A stretch of DNA of 12,472 bases, taken from positions 1 to 12,472 of the forward strand of contig JBFXEO010000073.1 of assembly GCA_050180015.1 (NCBI GenBank), given 5' to 3'. Numbering within the stretch: the first letter of the stretch is position 1; each line of letters starts with the position of its first letter. The notes below the pieces were generated by a model. It was not told where the DNA came from and ran no database searches. It was given only the letters and a program-made list of their open reading frames with translations. A program made the position numbers and the translations under genes. Positions 1 to 6,543 of the stretch are shown here, piece after piece. The stretch comes from JBFXEO01 sp050180015 (GTDB lineage: Bacteria > Bacteroidota > Bacteroidia > Bacteroidales > Tenuifilaceae).

Positions 1-1252
1 GACATTCAAAGCTACACGATCCGCATTCCATGCAGTCGAGGACGCATTCCTGTTCCATCCTGTCAAAAATCATACGTTGGCTTAACCTGATGAGTAGATA
101 TGGTTCCAATCCCATGGGGCAAACCGAAACACACTTGGCACAGCGTATGCAGGCGCTATCGGCTTTGCGTTTCGATTCTTTTGCCGGGAAAACAATAATT
201 CCCGATGTGCCCTTGGTAACCGGAACATCGCTATTGTTGATGGCTTTTCCCATCATGGGGCCTCCGTTGACAATTTTACCCGTATCTTCGGGTAGTCCTC
301 CTGCTGCGGCAATTAATCCCGAAATTGGAACTCCTATTCGCACCATGAAATTGAATGTTTCAGGAAGGTTTTTCCCCGTTACCGTAACCACACGCTCGAA
401 TAGCGGCTTGTTTTTTTGAACGGCTTCGTAAACGGCAAAAGCTGTCCCCACATTATGTACAACGGCACCTATATCAATGGGCAGCCCTCCCGATGGAACT
501 TCACGGTTTATGAGTGCCTTAATGAGTTGCTTCTCGCCTCCCTGTGGATACTTTACCTTCAGCGCATAAACTTCAATTCCCCTATATTCGGCAGATAACT
601 TTTTAAGATGATCTATTGCATCGGGCTTGTTGTTCTCAATGCCAACAAGCGCCTTTTCCACGTTAAGCGCCCGCATCAGGATTTGGATGCCAACCATAAG
701 TTCAGGCCCTTTTTCTAGCATCAACCTATGATCCGATGTTAGGTAGGGTTCACACTCAACACCATTTATAATCAGCACATCGGCTTTTTTCCCGGCAGGT
801 ACCGATAGTTTTACATGCGATGGGAAAGTTGCCCCTCCCATTCCCACAATTCCAGCCGCATTGATCCGCTTAATTATATCCTGTGCGTTAAGGTTGATTT
901 CCTTTTTCAGCTCGGTAGAGCGATCGATACTCGGCTCCCATTCATCGCCTTCAGCGGTAATGATAATTGCCTGTCGGCGGTAGCCCGAACTATCGAGTAC
1001 CGAATCAATGGACTCAACGGTACCCGAAATTGAGGAATGAATGTTAGCCGACACGAACCCTGCACTTTGTGCAATAATTTGTCCAACTTTTACTTTGTCG
1101 CCTTTGGCCACCAACACAGTAGCCGGAGCACCTATGTGCTGCGATACAGGTATGCTAACCTTTGAAGGTAGCGGTAAAATCTTGATGGATTTTCCTGCAG
1201 AGATCTTATTTTCTGGGGGGTGTACTCCGCCCTTGGAGAATGTTTTTAACAC
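1..1252 (-). CDS. rnfC: RnfC, electron transport complex subunit C (3' end beyond window)
   Basis: Peripheral Fe-S flavoprotein subunit of the Rnf complex, which oxidises reduced ferredoxin and reduces NAD+ while pumping Na+ or H+ at the inner membrane. Read on the minus strand, 417 codons are visible and the frame runs off the left edge. The N-terminus has the family KTFxxGGxHPP signature (residues 3-13). A glycine-rich GMGGATFPSHVK stretch (137-148) matches the Nqo1-like NADH/FMN-binding part. CIRCAKCVSVCP (368-379) is the first [4Fe-4S] motif, and C407, C410, C413 and C417 form most of the second, where the window ends. The start is inferred as GTG at 1252: the frame is closed upstream by a TAG at 1285-1283, no ATG lies between, and AAGG sits just before the GTG. 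It lies 51 bp after rnfB in the same operon. Family assignment is very secure; the exact start is less so. Confidence 0.95.
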   Translation of the reverse strand, partial: MLKTFSKGGVHPPENKISAGKSIKILPLPSKVSIPVSQHIGAPATVLVAKGDKVKVGQIIAQSAGFVSANIHSSISGTVESIDSVLDSSGYRRQAIIITAEGDEWEPSIDRSTELKKEINLNAQDIIKRINAAGIVGMGGATFPSHVKLSVPAGKKADVLIINGVECEPYLTSDHRLMLEKGPELMVGIQILMRALNVEKALVGIENNKPDAIDHLKKLSAEYRGIEVYALKVKYPQGGEKQLIKALINREVPSGGLPIDIGAVVHNVGTAFAVYEAVQKNKPLFERVVTVTGKNLPETFNFMVRIGVPISGLIAAAGGLPEDTGKIVNGGPMMGKAINNSDVPVTKGTSGIIVFPAKESKRKADSACIRCAKCVSVCPMGLEPYLLIRLSQRMIFDRMEQECVLDCMECGSCSFEC

Positions 1253-1303
1253 GATTACCTTACGTTTAGTTGGTTTAAGTAACTATGTGCAAAATCAATT
1301 TAT

Positions 1304-2161
1304 TTATACGCTTTCTGTTTGCCCTTCTACCTTTGCTTTACGTGGAGGAAAGTTGATTTCCTGAATTGCCCCTGTTGGGCATTCTTCCGTACATTTACGG
1401 CAAAGCTTACACTTGTTAAAATTGATGTAAGCTAGGTTGTTCTCCAGTGTAATTGCATCGTGCGGACATATTTTTACGCATTTCCCGCAGCCTATGCAGG
1501 CAACCTGGCATGCCTTGCGCGCAACTCCACCTTTATCCCTGTTAATACACGATACAAAAATGCGTTTCCCTTTAGGCCCTTTTTTGCGCAACTCGATGAT
1601 GAATTTTGGACAGGTTTTTGCACAGGCACCGCAGGCAGTACATTTTTCTTCGTTTACTACGGGCAATAGGGTTACAGGATCGATATGTATTGCATCAAAC
1701 TTACAAACGGTAACGCAATCACCTAGTCCGAGACATCCATACTGACAACCCGTATCGCCGCTGTACAGGGCGGTTGCAATTTTACACGACGATGCTCCGT
1801 CGTAATGAACAAGTCGTTTTCTGTGCTCTACGCTTCCGGCACACCTTATAACGGCAATCAGCGGATCCTTGGCCTCCACTGCTTTACCTATTACCGCGGC
1901 GGCGGCATTCATGGTGTCATTCCCTCCTACCGGGCAGAACATCGCCGAAATATCGTCGGTTTTAACGAAAGCATCGGCAAATCCCCGGCAACCGGGATAG
2001 CCACATCCTCCACAGTTTGCACCGGGAAGCACGGCCTCAACCTCATCAATTCGGGGATCCTCAATAACCTTAAACTTTTGGGCCACAAAGTATAGTATCA
2101 GCGCTAATACAACACCCAGAACGCTCAGCATTGCTATTGAATATAAAAGGACAGAACTCAT
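1304..2161 (-). CDS. rnfB: RnfB, multi-cluster ferredoxin-like subunit of the Rnf complex
   Basis: Electron-entry subunit of Rnf, thought to accept electrons from soluble ferredoxin and pass them to RnfC. The 285-residue protein has one N-terminal membrane anchor (about residues 5-28), then the Fes-type [4Fe-4S] motif C50-x2-C53-x4-C58 with C76. Ferredoxin-type motifs follow at C174/177/180/184, C222/225/228/232 and C251/254/257/261, plus an atypical cysteine set at C139/143/149/153. This is longer than the roughly 190-residue proteobacterial RnfB, which carries two ferredoxin clusters, and resembles the extended form of anaerobes. It starts 12 bp after the rseC-like gene and precedes rnfC, the order usual for Bacteroidota Rnf operons. 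The ATG start leaves the membrane anchor complete. Identity is clear from the motif order and neighbours. Confidence 0.96.
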   Translation of the reverse strand: MSSVLLYSIAMLSVLGVVLALILYFVAQKFKVIEDPRIDEVEAVLPGANCGGCGYPGCRGFADAFVKTDDISAMFCPVGGNDTMNAAAAVIGKAVEAKDPLIAVIRCAGSVEHRKRLVHYDGASSCKIATALYSGDTGCQYGCLGLGDCVTVCKFDAIHIDPVTLLPVVNEEKCTACGACAKTCPKFIIELRKKGPKGKRIFVSCINRDKGGVARKACQVACIGCGKCVKICPHDAITLENNLAYINFNKCKLCRKCTEECPTGAIQEINFPPRKAKVEGQTESV

Positions 2162-2173
2162 ATAGTTGAATTT

Positions 2174-2599
2174 TTATGAGAGTTTTTCGATATCAAAATT
2201 AAATTGTTTGGTAATCGATCCTTTAAACAGGTAAATTACAGTATAGTACGGAATTAATGTTAGCAGGGAGCATAAGCCTGCCTTGCCTTCGCTTACACCA
2301 AGGTAGCTGAACAGGAATAACGAAACAATGAGAACAACAAGTGGTAGCAGGTAGCCCAGCAGCAATGCCTTATACCCCAACGATTTTTTTAGCAGCACTT
2401 TGACGGTTTCTCCTACTAAAAAGTTGTGGTTTGGTTTGGTTACAACTACTATCTTTTCTGATGAATCGGATGCAGTGCAGGCTCCCTTTGCATGACAACT
2501 GGCACACGCAGATTGGCTCACTATAACCACTCTGATATCGTTTGGTGTTACTGCGTCAACACGGCCTAAATGCTCAATTAAATCGGGTTTAGAAGGCAT
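2174..2599 (-). CDS. RseC/MucC-family (SoxR-reducing system) membrane protein at head of rnf operon
   Basis: A 141-residue protein with a soluble N-terminal part and two predicted membrane helices (about residues 74-98 and 105-125). The N-terminal part carries the cysteine motif CASCHAKGAC (C32, C35, C41), as in the RseC/MucC family. In E. coli RseC is linked to sigma-E control and reduction of SoxR together with the Rnf-like Rsx complex. In Bacteroidota a gene of this family commonly leads the rnf cluster, as here, with only 12 bp to rnfB. The cysteines could bind a metal or cluster and pass electrons, but that is inference. A TATTTTTG -7 box lies about 25 bp upstream of the ATG, so it is probably the first gene of the transcript. 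Family call is solid from the motif, topology and context. Confidence 0.88.
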   Translation of the reverse strand: MPSKPDLIEHLGRVDAVTPNDIRVVIVSQSACASCHAKGACTASDSSEKIVVVTKPNHNFLVGETVKVLLKKSLGYKALLLGYLLPLVVLIVSLFLFSYLGVSEGKAGLCSLLTLIPYYTVIYLFKGSITKQFNFDIEKLS

Positions 2600-2624
2600 T
2601 CATAATAACATTTAAAACCGACTA

Positions 2625-2632
2625 CAAAAATA
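2625..2632 (-). promoter_or_regulatory. Putative Bacteroidota -7 element for the rnf operon
   Basis: Read on the minus strand the sequence is TATTTTTG, matching the Bacteroidota -7 consensus TAnnTTTG. It lies 25 bp upstream of the rseC-like ATG, giving a short leader. I see no convincing TTTG -33 box at 19-21 nt, so support comes from one element only. Confidence 0.4.
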
Positions 2633-2789
2633 AATTTCTTTAGCTATCATTATCTAAAATGTTTCACAATAAAATAATTTATAATAAGTCCAAATAATAG
2701 CACCCGCGGAGGGCTTTAATCTGTAGCTGTGTTGTTTTTCTTTAACTTTCAACCGTTTGCGGAGATATGTATGTAAATAATAAGTTAGG

Positions 2790-2822
2790 TTGATGTTAAT
2801 TTTTAGGTAGAACTTATATTTA
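2790..2822 (+). promoter_or_regulatory. Weak candidate promoter for the CotH/DUF2490 pair
   Basis: TATATTTA at 2815-2822 matches TAnnTTTG except for the last base, and a TTG at 2790-2792 lies 22 nt upstream. It is placed suitably for the ATG at 2857. Both elements are imperfect, so this is tentative. Confidence 0.25.
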
Positions 2823-2856
2823 CACAGTAAGAATTGGCCTGTAATTTTTCGGATAG

Positions 2857-3423
2857 ATGCGATTTCAAAATATCATTCTAGTCTTAGTTGTTGTTGGCTC
2901 TCGGCAAGGGCTTTACTCCCAAAACTTATTCCCTGAGAAATCACCTGTTTTCATTGACTCAGAGGTTCCCCGGGTTGATATATACATGGATGAATTGTTG
3001 CTTGATAGCTTGTACATGGCGGGAAACGAGGTGGAGTACCGGGCCACTTTTATGTTTACCTCATCATCGTTGGTCGATACGGTTTTTAATGTAGGTGTAG
3101 GGCTTCGGGGAAATACATCGGGGTACTCAAAGAAAAAATCGTTTAAAATATCGTTCAACACATTTGTTTCAGGGCAAAAGTTTCATGGGTTGGAAAAGTT
3201 GAATTTAAATGGGGAGCATAACGATCCGTCGGTTGTGCGTTCTAAGCTTTGCTGGCATATTTTTAACGGAATGGGCGTACCTGCTTCGCGGGCAAACCGT
3301 GTTCGGAATTTAGGTAATAAAATGTTACCGGCTGGTGTTTATATAGTTTCAGTTACCCTGATGGAAGAACCATCGGTAAGGCTAGTTTCCCGGAGAGTTT
3401 TATATTTACCACCTTACAAGTAG
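2857..3423 (+). CDS. Secreted CotH-domain protein, apparently shortened by loss of its middle
   Basis: A 188-residue protein with a signal peptide (about 1-21) followed by the N-terminal half of a CotH kinase-like domain. The signs are VPRVDIYMDE (37-46), GVGLRGNTS (80-88), KKSFKISF (93-100), then LEKLNLNGEHNDPSVVRSKL (112-131) and GVPASRANRVR (140-150). CotH proteins are usually 400 residues or more and continue with a glycine/tyrosine segment, a VEhiD-like stretch and the catalytic core, none of which is present. Instead residue 151 onward reads NLGNKMLPAGVYIVSV and ends RLVSRRVLYLP, which resembles a T9SS-type C-terminal sorting domain (LPAGVYIV is typical). I infer an in-frame internal deletion that joined the two ends. 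The other two frames after the junction give no CotH continuation. The stop abuts the ATG of the DUF2490 gene. It may be a remnant without activity. Confidence 0.7.
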   Translation: MRFQNIILVLVVVGSRQGLYSQNLFPEKSPVFIDSEVPRVDIYMDELLLDSLYMAGNEVEYRATFMFTSSSLVDTVFNVGVGLRGNTSGYSKKKSFKISFNTFVSGQKFHGLEKLNLNGEHNDPSVVRSKLCWHIFNGMGVPASRANRVRNLGNKMLPAGVYIVSVTLMEEPSVRLVSRRVLYLPPYK

Positions 3424-4155
3424 ATGAAGGATAATATCTTACTATGTTTTATGGCAATAATTGCCATTGGCATTTTACCAAATGCTGTAGAAGCTCAAGT
3501 TACTTACGGCTACTGGACTGGAGTTGAGTTGAGAAAGCCTTTAACCCGTTCGTTGAGTGTAAGCGTATCGCCTGAATTCCGTTTTACCAATTCCCCTTTG
3601 CGGCTGGACGATTTTTTGCTGGAGGCAGAAATTCGCTTCCGAATTTATCGGTGGTTACAGCTCGAGGGTGGCTACCGCTACTCCCGGTTTTACGATGATG
3701 AATTTAACGATAGGTTCAAAAGGCATCGGCATTCTGCCGGTATCCGTTCACGGTTCTATGTTGCCCGTTTTGGTTTTACTTACCGATTCCAGTATCAGCA
3801 TAGTACAATTTACTGGTACGATTATGGATACAGCGTAGAGAGTAAAGATAACCTGAGAAACCGGTTGCAGGTGAGCTACAATATTCCCAGGACCAAAATT
3901 GAGCCCTTTGTTATGGGTGAAATATACTACGATATATCGTCCGGCAAGCAGCATGAGTTTAACCGGTTCCGGTTCCGTGTGGGGGTATCGTACCCGTTTA
4001 ATAAACGAAATGAGATAGAGGTTTTTGGACAGTACCAGGATAAGTTGAATGCCAAGGATCCGATGGCAACCTATGCCGTAGGTGTTTTTTACAGCCATAA
4101 ATTCCGACAGCCGAAAAGGTCTGTTAATGATACAGACTCGGATGAAGACGGATAG
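3424..4155 (+). CDS. DUF2490-family outer-membrane beta-barrel protein
   Basis: A 243-residue protein with a signal peptide (about 1-24, hydrophobic 4-18, cleavage likely after VEA before QV). The rest is a run of amphipathic beta-strands with alternating aromatic and charged residues, such as YGYWTGVELRKPL, LQLEGGYRYSRFYDD and RFGFTYRFQYQHS. This matches DUF2490, a Bacteroidota family predicted to form an outer-membrane barrel. The length fits the family. It ends in an acidic tail, DTDSDEDG, after the last strand. The ATG abuts the TAG of the CotH gene, implying co-translation. As far as I recall, DUF2490 genes often sit beside CotH, VTC-type polyphosphate polymerase and DUF4956 genes. Here only the CotH part is present, which suggests a reduced cluster. 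No biochemical role is known to me. Confidence 0.8.
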   Translation: MKDNILLCFMAIIAIGILPNAVEAQVTYGYWTGVELRKPLTRSLSVSVSPEFRFTNSPLRLDDFLLEAEIRFRIYRWLQLEGGYRYSRFYDDEFNDRFKRHRHSAGIRSRFYVARFGFTYRFQYQHSTIYWYDYGYSVESKDNLRNRLQVSYNIPRTKIEPFVMGEIYYDISSGKQHEFNRFRFRVGVSYPFNKRNEIEVFGQYQDKLNAKDPMATYAVGVFYSHKFRQPKRSVNDTDSDEDG

Positions 4156-4173
4156 ATTAGCGGTACATAGCGT

Positions 4174-4863
4174 TTAACAAAAATTGTTAGATAGCGCATG
4201 GGTGATAGGGTTGTAAGGTACGCTTGTTTTGCTGTATTTGCGGTACTGGTAAATATCCTCAATTGTAACTACTGTCATACCATGTTTAATTGCAAACTCA
4301 GCTATTTCGGGAGTTCTGGACATTGTTCCGTCATCGTTCATTAGTTCGCATAGTACGGCGGAGCTGCCCAACCCTGCAAGTTTCACCAAATCGACCGATC
4401 CTTCGGTGTGGCCCCTGCGTTCAAAAACCCCATTGTTTTTGGCAATCAACGGGAACACATGTCCCGGACGGGCAAGGTCTGAGGGTGTTGCATTTGTGGC
4501 GGTTGCTACGCGTATGGTTTGTATTCTATCCTTAGCCGATACTCCGGTGGTAACACCCTCCTTGGCTTCAATCGAGATTGTGAAGGCTGTTTGATTTTTG
4601 CTGGTATTGTTGCTTACCATCGGATGTAAATTGAGTTTTTCTGCTTTTTCGGGCGTAATGCACAGGCATACAATTCCACTGCAGTGTCTTATCGTTAATG
4701 CCATATCGGCGACAGACATGTTTTGCGCTGCAAAAATTATATCACCCTCATTCTCCCTGTCTTCATCATCAATCAGTAGTATCCCTTTTCCCGCCTGCAG
4801 CTGTGCAATGGCCTTGTTTACCCGTTCAAGGGGGTTGTTCCCAAAGTAGCTGATAGTTTTCAT
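4174..4863 (-). CDS. ribB: RibB, 3,4-dihydroxy-2-butanone 4-phosphate synthase
   Basis: Converts ribulose 5-phosphate to 3,4-dihydroxy-2-butanone 4-phosphate and formate, supplying the four-carbon unit of riboflavin. From ATG 4863 the protein has 229 residues, close to the 217 of E. coli RibB, and aligns along its length. It shows DDEDRENEGD (32-41, Mg2+-binding acidic loop), ALTIRHCSGIVCLC (55-68), GVTTGVSAKDR (103-113), RPGHVFPL (132-139), RRGHTEGSVDL (149-159, catalytic His) and LCELMNDDGTM (171-181). There is no GTP cyclohydrolase II domain, so it is monofunctional. The frame stays open upstream to an ATG at 4962, but that part lies inside the FMN aptamer and has no family match, so I chose 4863, which is preceded by GGGCAGGAAA. 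Expression is probably FMN-repressed through the riboswitch. It converges with the DUF2490 gene, 18 bp apart. Confidence 0.96.
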   Translation of the reverse strand: MKTISYFGNNPLERVNKAIAQLQAGKGILLIDDEDRENEGDIIFAAQNMSVADMALTIRHCSGIVCLCITPEKAEKLNLHPMVSNNTSKNQTAFTISIEAKEGVTTGVSAKDRIQTIRVATATNATPSDLARPGHVFPLIAKNNGVFERRGHTEGSVDLVKLAGLGSSAVLCELMNDDGTMSRTPEIAEFAIKHGMTVVTIEDIYQYRKYSKTSVPYNPITHALSNNFC

Positions 4864-4866
4864 TTT

Positions 4867-4928
4867 CCTGCCCTTTTTTTGGTGGTTATTTGTGCAATAG
4901 ATCCAACGGGGCATGCCAGGTAATGGCA
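4867..4928 (-). promoter_or_regulatory. Candidate expression platform of the FMN riboswitch
   Basis: On the minus strand a small hairpin TGCCA-TTACC-TGGCA (4928-4914) is followed at once by TGCCCC (4913-4908). TGCCC can pair with GGGCA (4873-4869) of the ribB ribosome-binding region GGGCAGG. The same TGCCCC could instead pair with GGGGCA at the 5' edge of the aptamer (5059-5054). No T-run terminator is visible, so control at translation initiation seems likelier. Stem pairings were found by eye. Confidence 0.4.
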
Positions 4929-4952
4929 AATAGGAATAAGTTTCATAATTTT

Positions 4953-5066
4953 CTTCTTCCATCCAGACTATTACTGTCGGTTTTGGAGTTTCACCAAATC
5001 AGTCCTTTTGTCAAGGATTCGCGGACTTTTACCGCCGGAAGGGAATTGCACCCTGCCCCGAAGAAA
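4953..5066 (-). ncRNA. FMN riboswitch (RFN element) in the ribB leader
   Basis: Read on the minus strand the region has the conserved RFN segments in order: GGGGCAGGGTG followed by AATTCCC, then CGGCGGTAAAAGTCCGCGA, then ACCGACAGTAATAGTCTGGATG. A closing P1 stem pairs UUCUUC (5065-5060) with GAAGAA (4959-4954). It ends 90 nt before the ribB ATG at 4863, leaving room for an expression platform. FMN binding is known to switch off riboflavin biosynthesis or uptake genes, so this element should repress ribB when FMN is plentiful. Confidence 0.97.
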
Positions 5067-5075
5067 TATCGATTC

Positions 5076-5083
5076 CAAAGGTA
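5076..5083 (-). promoter_or_regulatory. Putative -7 element for the ribB transcript
   Basis: TACCTTTG on the minus strand matches TAnnTTTG exactly and sits about 10 nt upstream of the first base of the riboswitch P1 stem, where a transcript start would be expected. A matching -33 TTTG was not found at the usual distance. The close fit to the riboswitch boundary raises confidence. Confidence 0.55.
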
Positions 5084-5238
5084 ACTATAGATTCTTTACG
5101 TTGAATCTAAATTTGATTTTATTTGATTAGCTTTTATTTTTTTGCCATAGACTATAGGGCAAAGAAAAGAGTATAACAAACCGTCTGTTTTTTTGAACAC
5201 AGCGTTAGTTCAATCGTTACTATGTAAAATCTACGACA

Positions 5239-6285
5239 ATGAAAATAGCATTTTTCGACACCAAGCCATACGATAAGGAATCGTTTAACCGGGAAAATTT
5301 AAAGTACAACTTTGAAATTAAGTATTTTAAGTTTCATCTTTCGCCCGATACTGTTGAGGTTGCCAGGGGGTACGATGTGGTATGCACCTTTGTGAACGAT
5401 GAAATTACGGGTGAAATTATTGATAAGCTATACTCGCTTGGCGTTAAGCTAATTGCTCTTAGGAGTGCTGGTTTTAACAATGTCGATTTTCAGGCTGCCT
5501 TTGGAAAAATTCATGTTGTTAGGGTTCCCGCATACTCGCCCCATGCAGTGGCTGAGCACACCATTGCCCTGATGCTGACGTTGAACCGTAAAATTCATAG
5601 GGCACACGCACGTACACGCGAGGGGAATTTTGCCCTGCAGGGCTTGCTGGGTTTCGATTTTTATGGCAAAACCGTCGGTGTTATTGGCACGGGGAAAATT
5701 GGTAAGCTGGTGGCGCAAATCCTGAAAAGGGGATTTGAGATGGAAGTTGTGGCATACGACCTTTACCCCGATTACTCCTGGGCAAATGAACTCGGTGTAA
5801 GGTATGTACCGCTGGACGAGATGTACCACGCATCGGAAATTATTACCCTAAATTGTCCGCTCACCAAGGAAACTGAGCACATGATAAATACTGAAAGTAT
5901 TGCCAAAATGAAGCAGGGCGTTATGATTATAAATACCGGTAGGGGAAAACTTATCAATACTTTTGATTTGATTGAAGGAATTAAAAGCGGAAAGGTTGGT
6001 TCAACCGGACTTGATGTTTACGAGGAGGAGGGTGAATACTTTTTCGAGGATTTTTCCAGCTCCATCATTACCGATGATAATTTACTCCGGTTGCTTAGCT
6101 TTAACAATGCAATAATTACCTCGCACCAGGCATTCTTTACCGCTGAGGCACTCTCGCAGATAGCCAAAATAACCTTACAGAATATTGACGAGTTTGACCG
6201 GAACGTGCCGCTGTCCAACGAAATTTGCTACCGGTGTATGGCGGGAAGACCGTGTCCCCGTGACGAGAATAATAGGTGTTTTTGA
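5239..6285 (+). CDS. ldhA: D-lactate dehydrogenase (LdhA-like D-2-hydroxyacid dehydrogenase) with cysteine-rich tail
   Basis: NADH-dependent reduction of pyruvate to D-lactate in the cytoplasm, a fermentative redox outlet. It aligns along nearly its whole length with E. coli LdhA: MKIAFFDTKPYDK at the start, ALRSAGFNNVD (73-83), VVRVPAYSPHAVAEH (93-107), the Rossmann motif GVIGTGKIG (147-155), catalytic Arg235 in NTGRG (232-236), Glu264 in YEEEGE, and the catalytic His296 in SHQAF. FFEDFSSSIITDD (268-280) matches the LdhA-type FFED insertion. It is 348 residues long against 329 in E. coli. The extra length is mostly a C-terminal tail after SNE with Cys at 330, 333, 339 and 347, in a pattern C-x2-C-x5-C-x7-C that could bind metal. 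The gene appears monocistronic, divergent from ribB. D-lactate specificity is inferred from LdhA similarity. Confidence 0.9.
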   Translation: MKIAFFDTKPYDKESFNRENLKYNFEIKYFKFHLSPDTVEVARGYDVVCTFVNDEITGEIIDKLYSLGVKLIALRSAGFNNVDFQAAFGKIHVVRVPAYSPHAVAEHTIALMLTLNRKIHRAHARTREGNFALQGLLGFDFYGKTVGVIGTGKIGKLVAQILKRGFEMEVVAYDLYPDYSWANELGVRYVPLDEMYHASEIITLNCPLTKETEHMINTESIAKMKQGVMIINTGRGKLINTFDLIEGIKSGKVGSTGLDVYEEEGEYFFEDFSSSIITDDNLLRLLSFNNAIITSHQAFFTAEALSQIAKITLQNIDEFDRNVPLSNEICYRCMAGRPCPRDENNRCF

Positions 6286-6319
6286 TTTTGCCGAGTTAAC
6301 TATCGACTGAAATTTTTTT

Positions 6320-6349
6320 AGTCCAGACACCAGCCGGGTTTGGACTTTT
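6320..6349 (+). terminator. Possible intrinsic terminator after ldhA
   Basis: AGTCCA (6320-6325) can pair with TGGACT (6341-6346), closing a 15-nt loop, and is followed by TTTT. It lies 35 bp after the ldhA stop on the plus strand. The stem is only 6 bp with a large loop, so support is modest. Confidence 0.4.
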
Positions 6350-6449
6350 GCGGGTACAGCTGTCATGTTGGTACTATTTTGGGTTTAGTTCTGTATATAA
6401 AATTAGAAAACAATTATTTAATATTCAGACCTAAACTTCAGCTATTTAC

Positions 6450-6481
6450 AAAAAAAGGTTGGAGTATTGCCGCTCCAACCT
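6450..6481 (-). terminator. Strong intrinsic terminator of the pruA-ALDH7 transcript
   Basis: AGGTTGGAG (6456-6464) and CTCCAACCT (6473-6481) form a perfect 9-bp stem with an 8-nt loop. Read on the minus strand the stem is followed by a run of seven T (6456-6450), the classic rho-independent form. It lies 63 bp beyond the stop of the ALDH7 gene, as expected for the end of that transcript. Confidence 0.88.
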
Positions 6482-6543
6482 ACCAAACCATAAACAAAAT
6501 GACTAGCCGCCATTTTAAGTTTAAAGGAAACAGAATACCCGGG

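Noticed and set aside
30..1033. Plus-strand open frames over the left end
   Set aside because: They are opposite-strand shadows of rnfC, which reads continuously on the minus strand with its Fe-S and nucleotide-binding motifs.
3308..3430. A frameshift in the CotH gene instead of an internal deletion
   Set aside because: The other two frames after residue 150 meet stops quickly or give no CotH-like continuation, whereas the used frame gives a sensible secretion-tail-like sequence.
4175..4189. Inverted repeat TAACAA-AAA-TTGTTA between ribB and the DUF2490 gene as a bidirectional terminator
   Set aside because: The stem is short and AT-only with a 3-nt loop, overlaps the ribB stop codon and has no T-run; too weak to annotate.
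4864..4962. In-frame upstream extension of ribB by 33 codons to an ATG at 4962
   Set aside because: The added residues lie in the end of the FMN aptamer and the expression platform and have no RibB similarity; the ATG at 4863 gives the family length and has a ribosome-binding site.
5192..5224. A promoter for ldhA with TTTG at 5192 and a -7 near 5217
   Set aside because: The TTTG is good but the candidate -7 (TTACTATG) differs from TAnnTTTG at two key positions and would leave almost no leader.
6286..6543. A small gene or RNA between ldhA and the ALDH7 gene
   Set aside because: Only terminator-like hairpins are visible; the short plus-strand frame here spans the terminator and has no family character.
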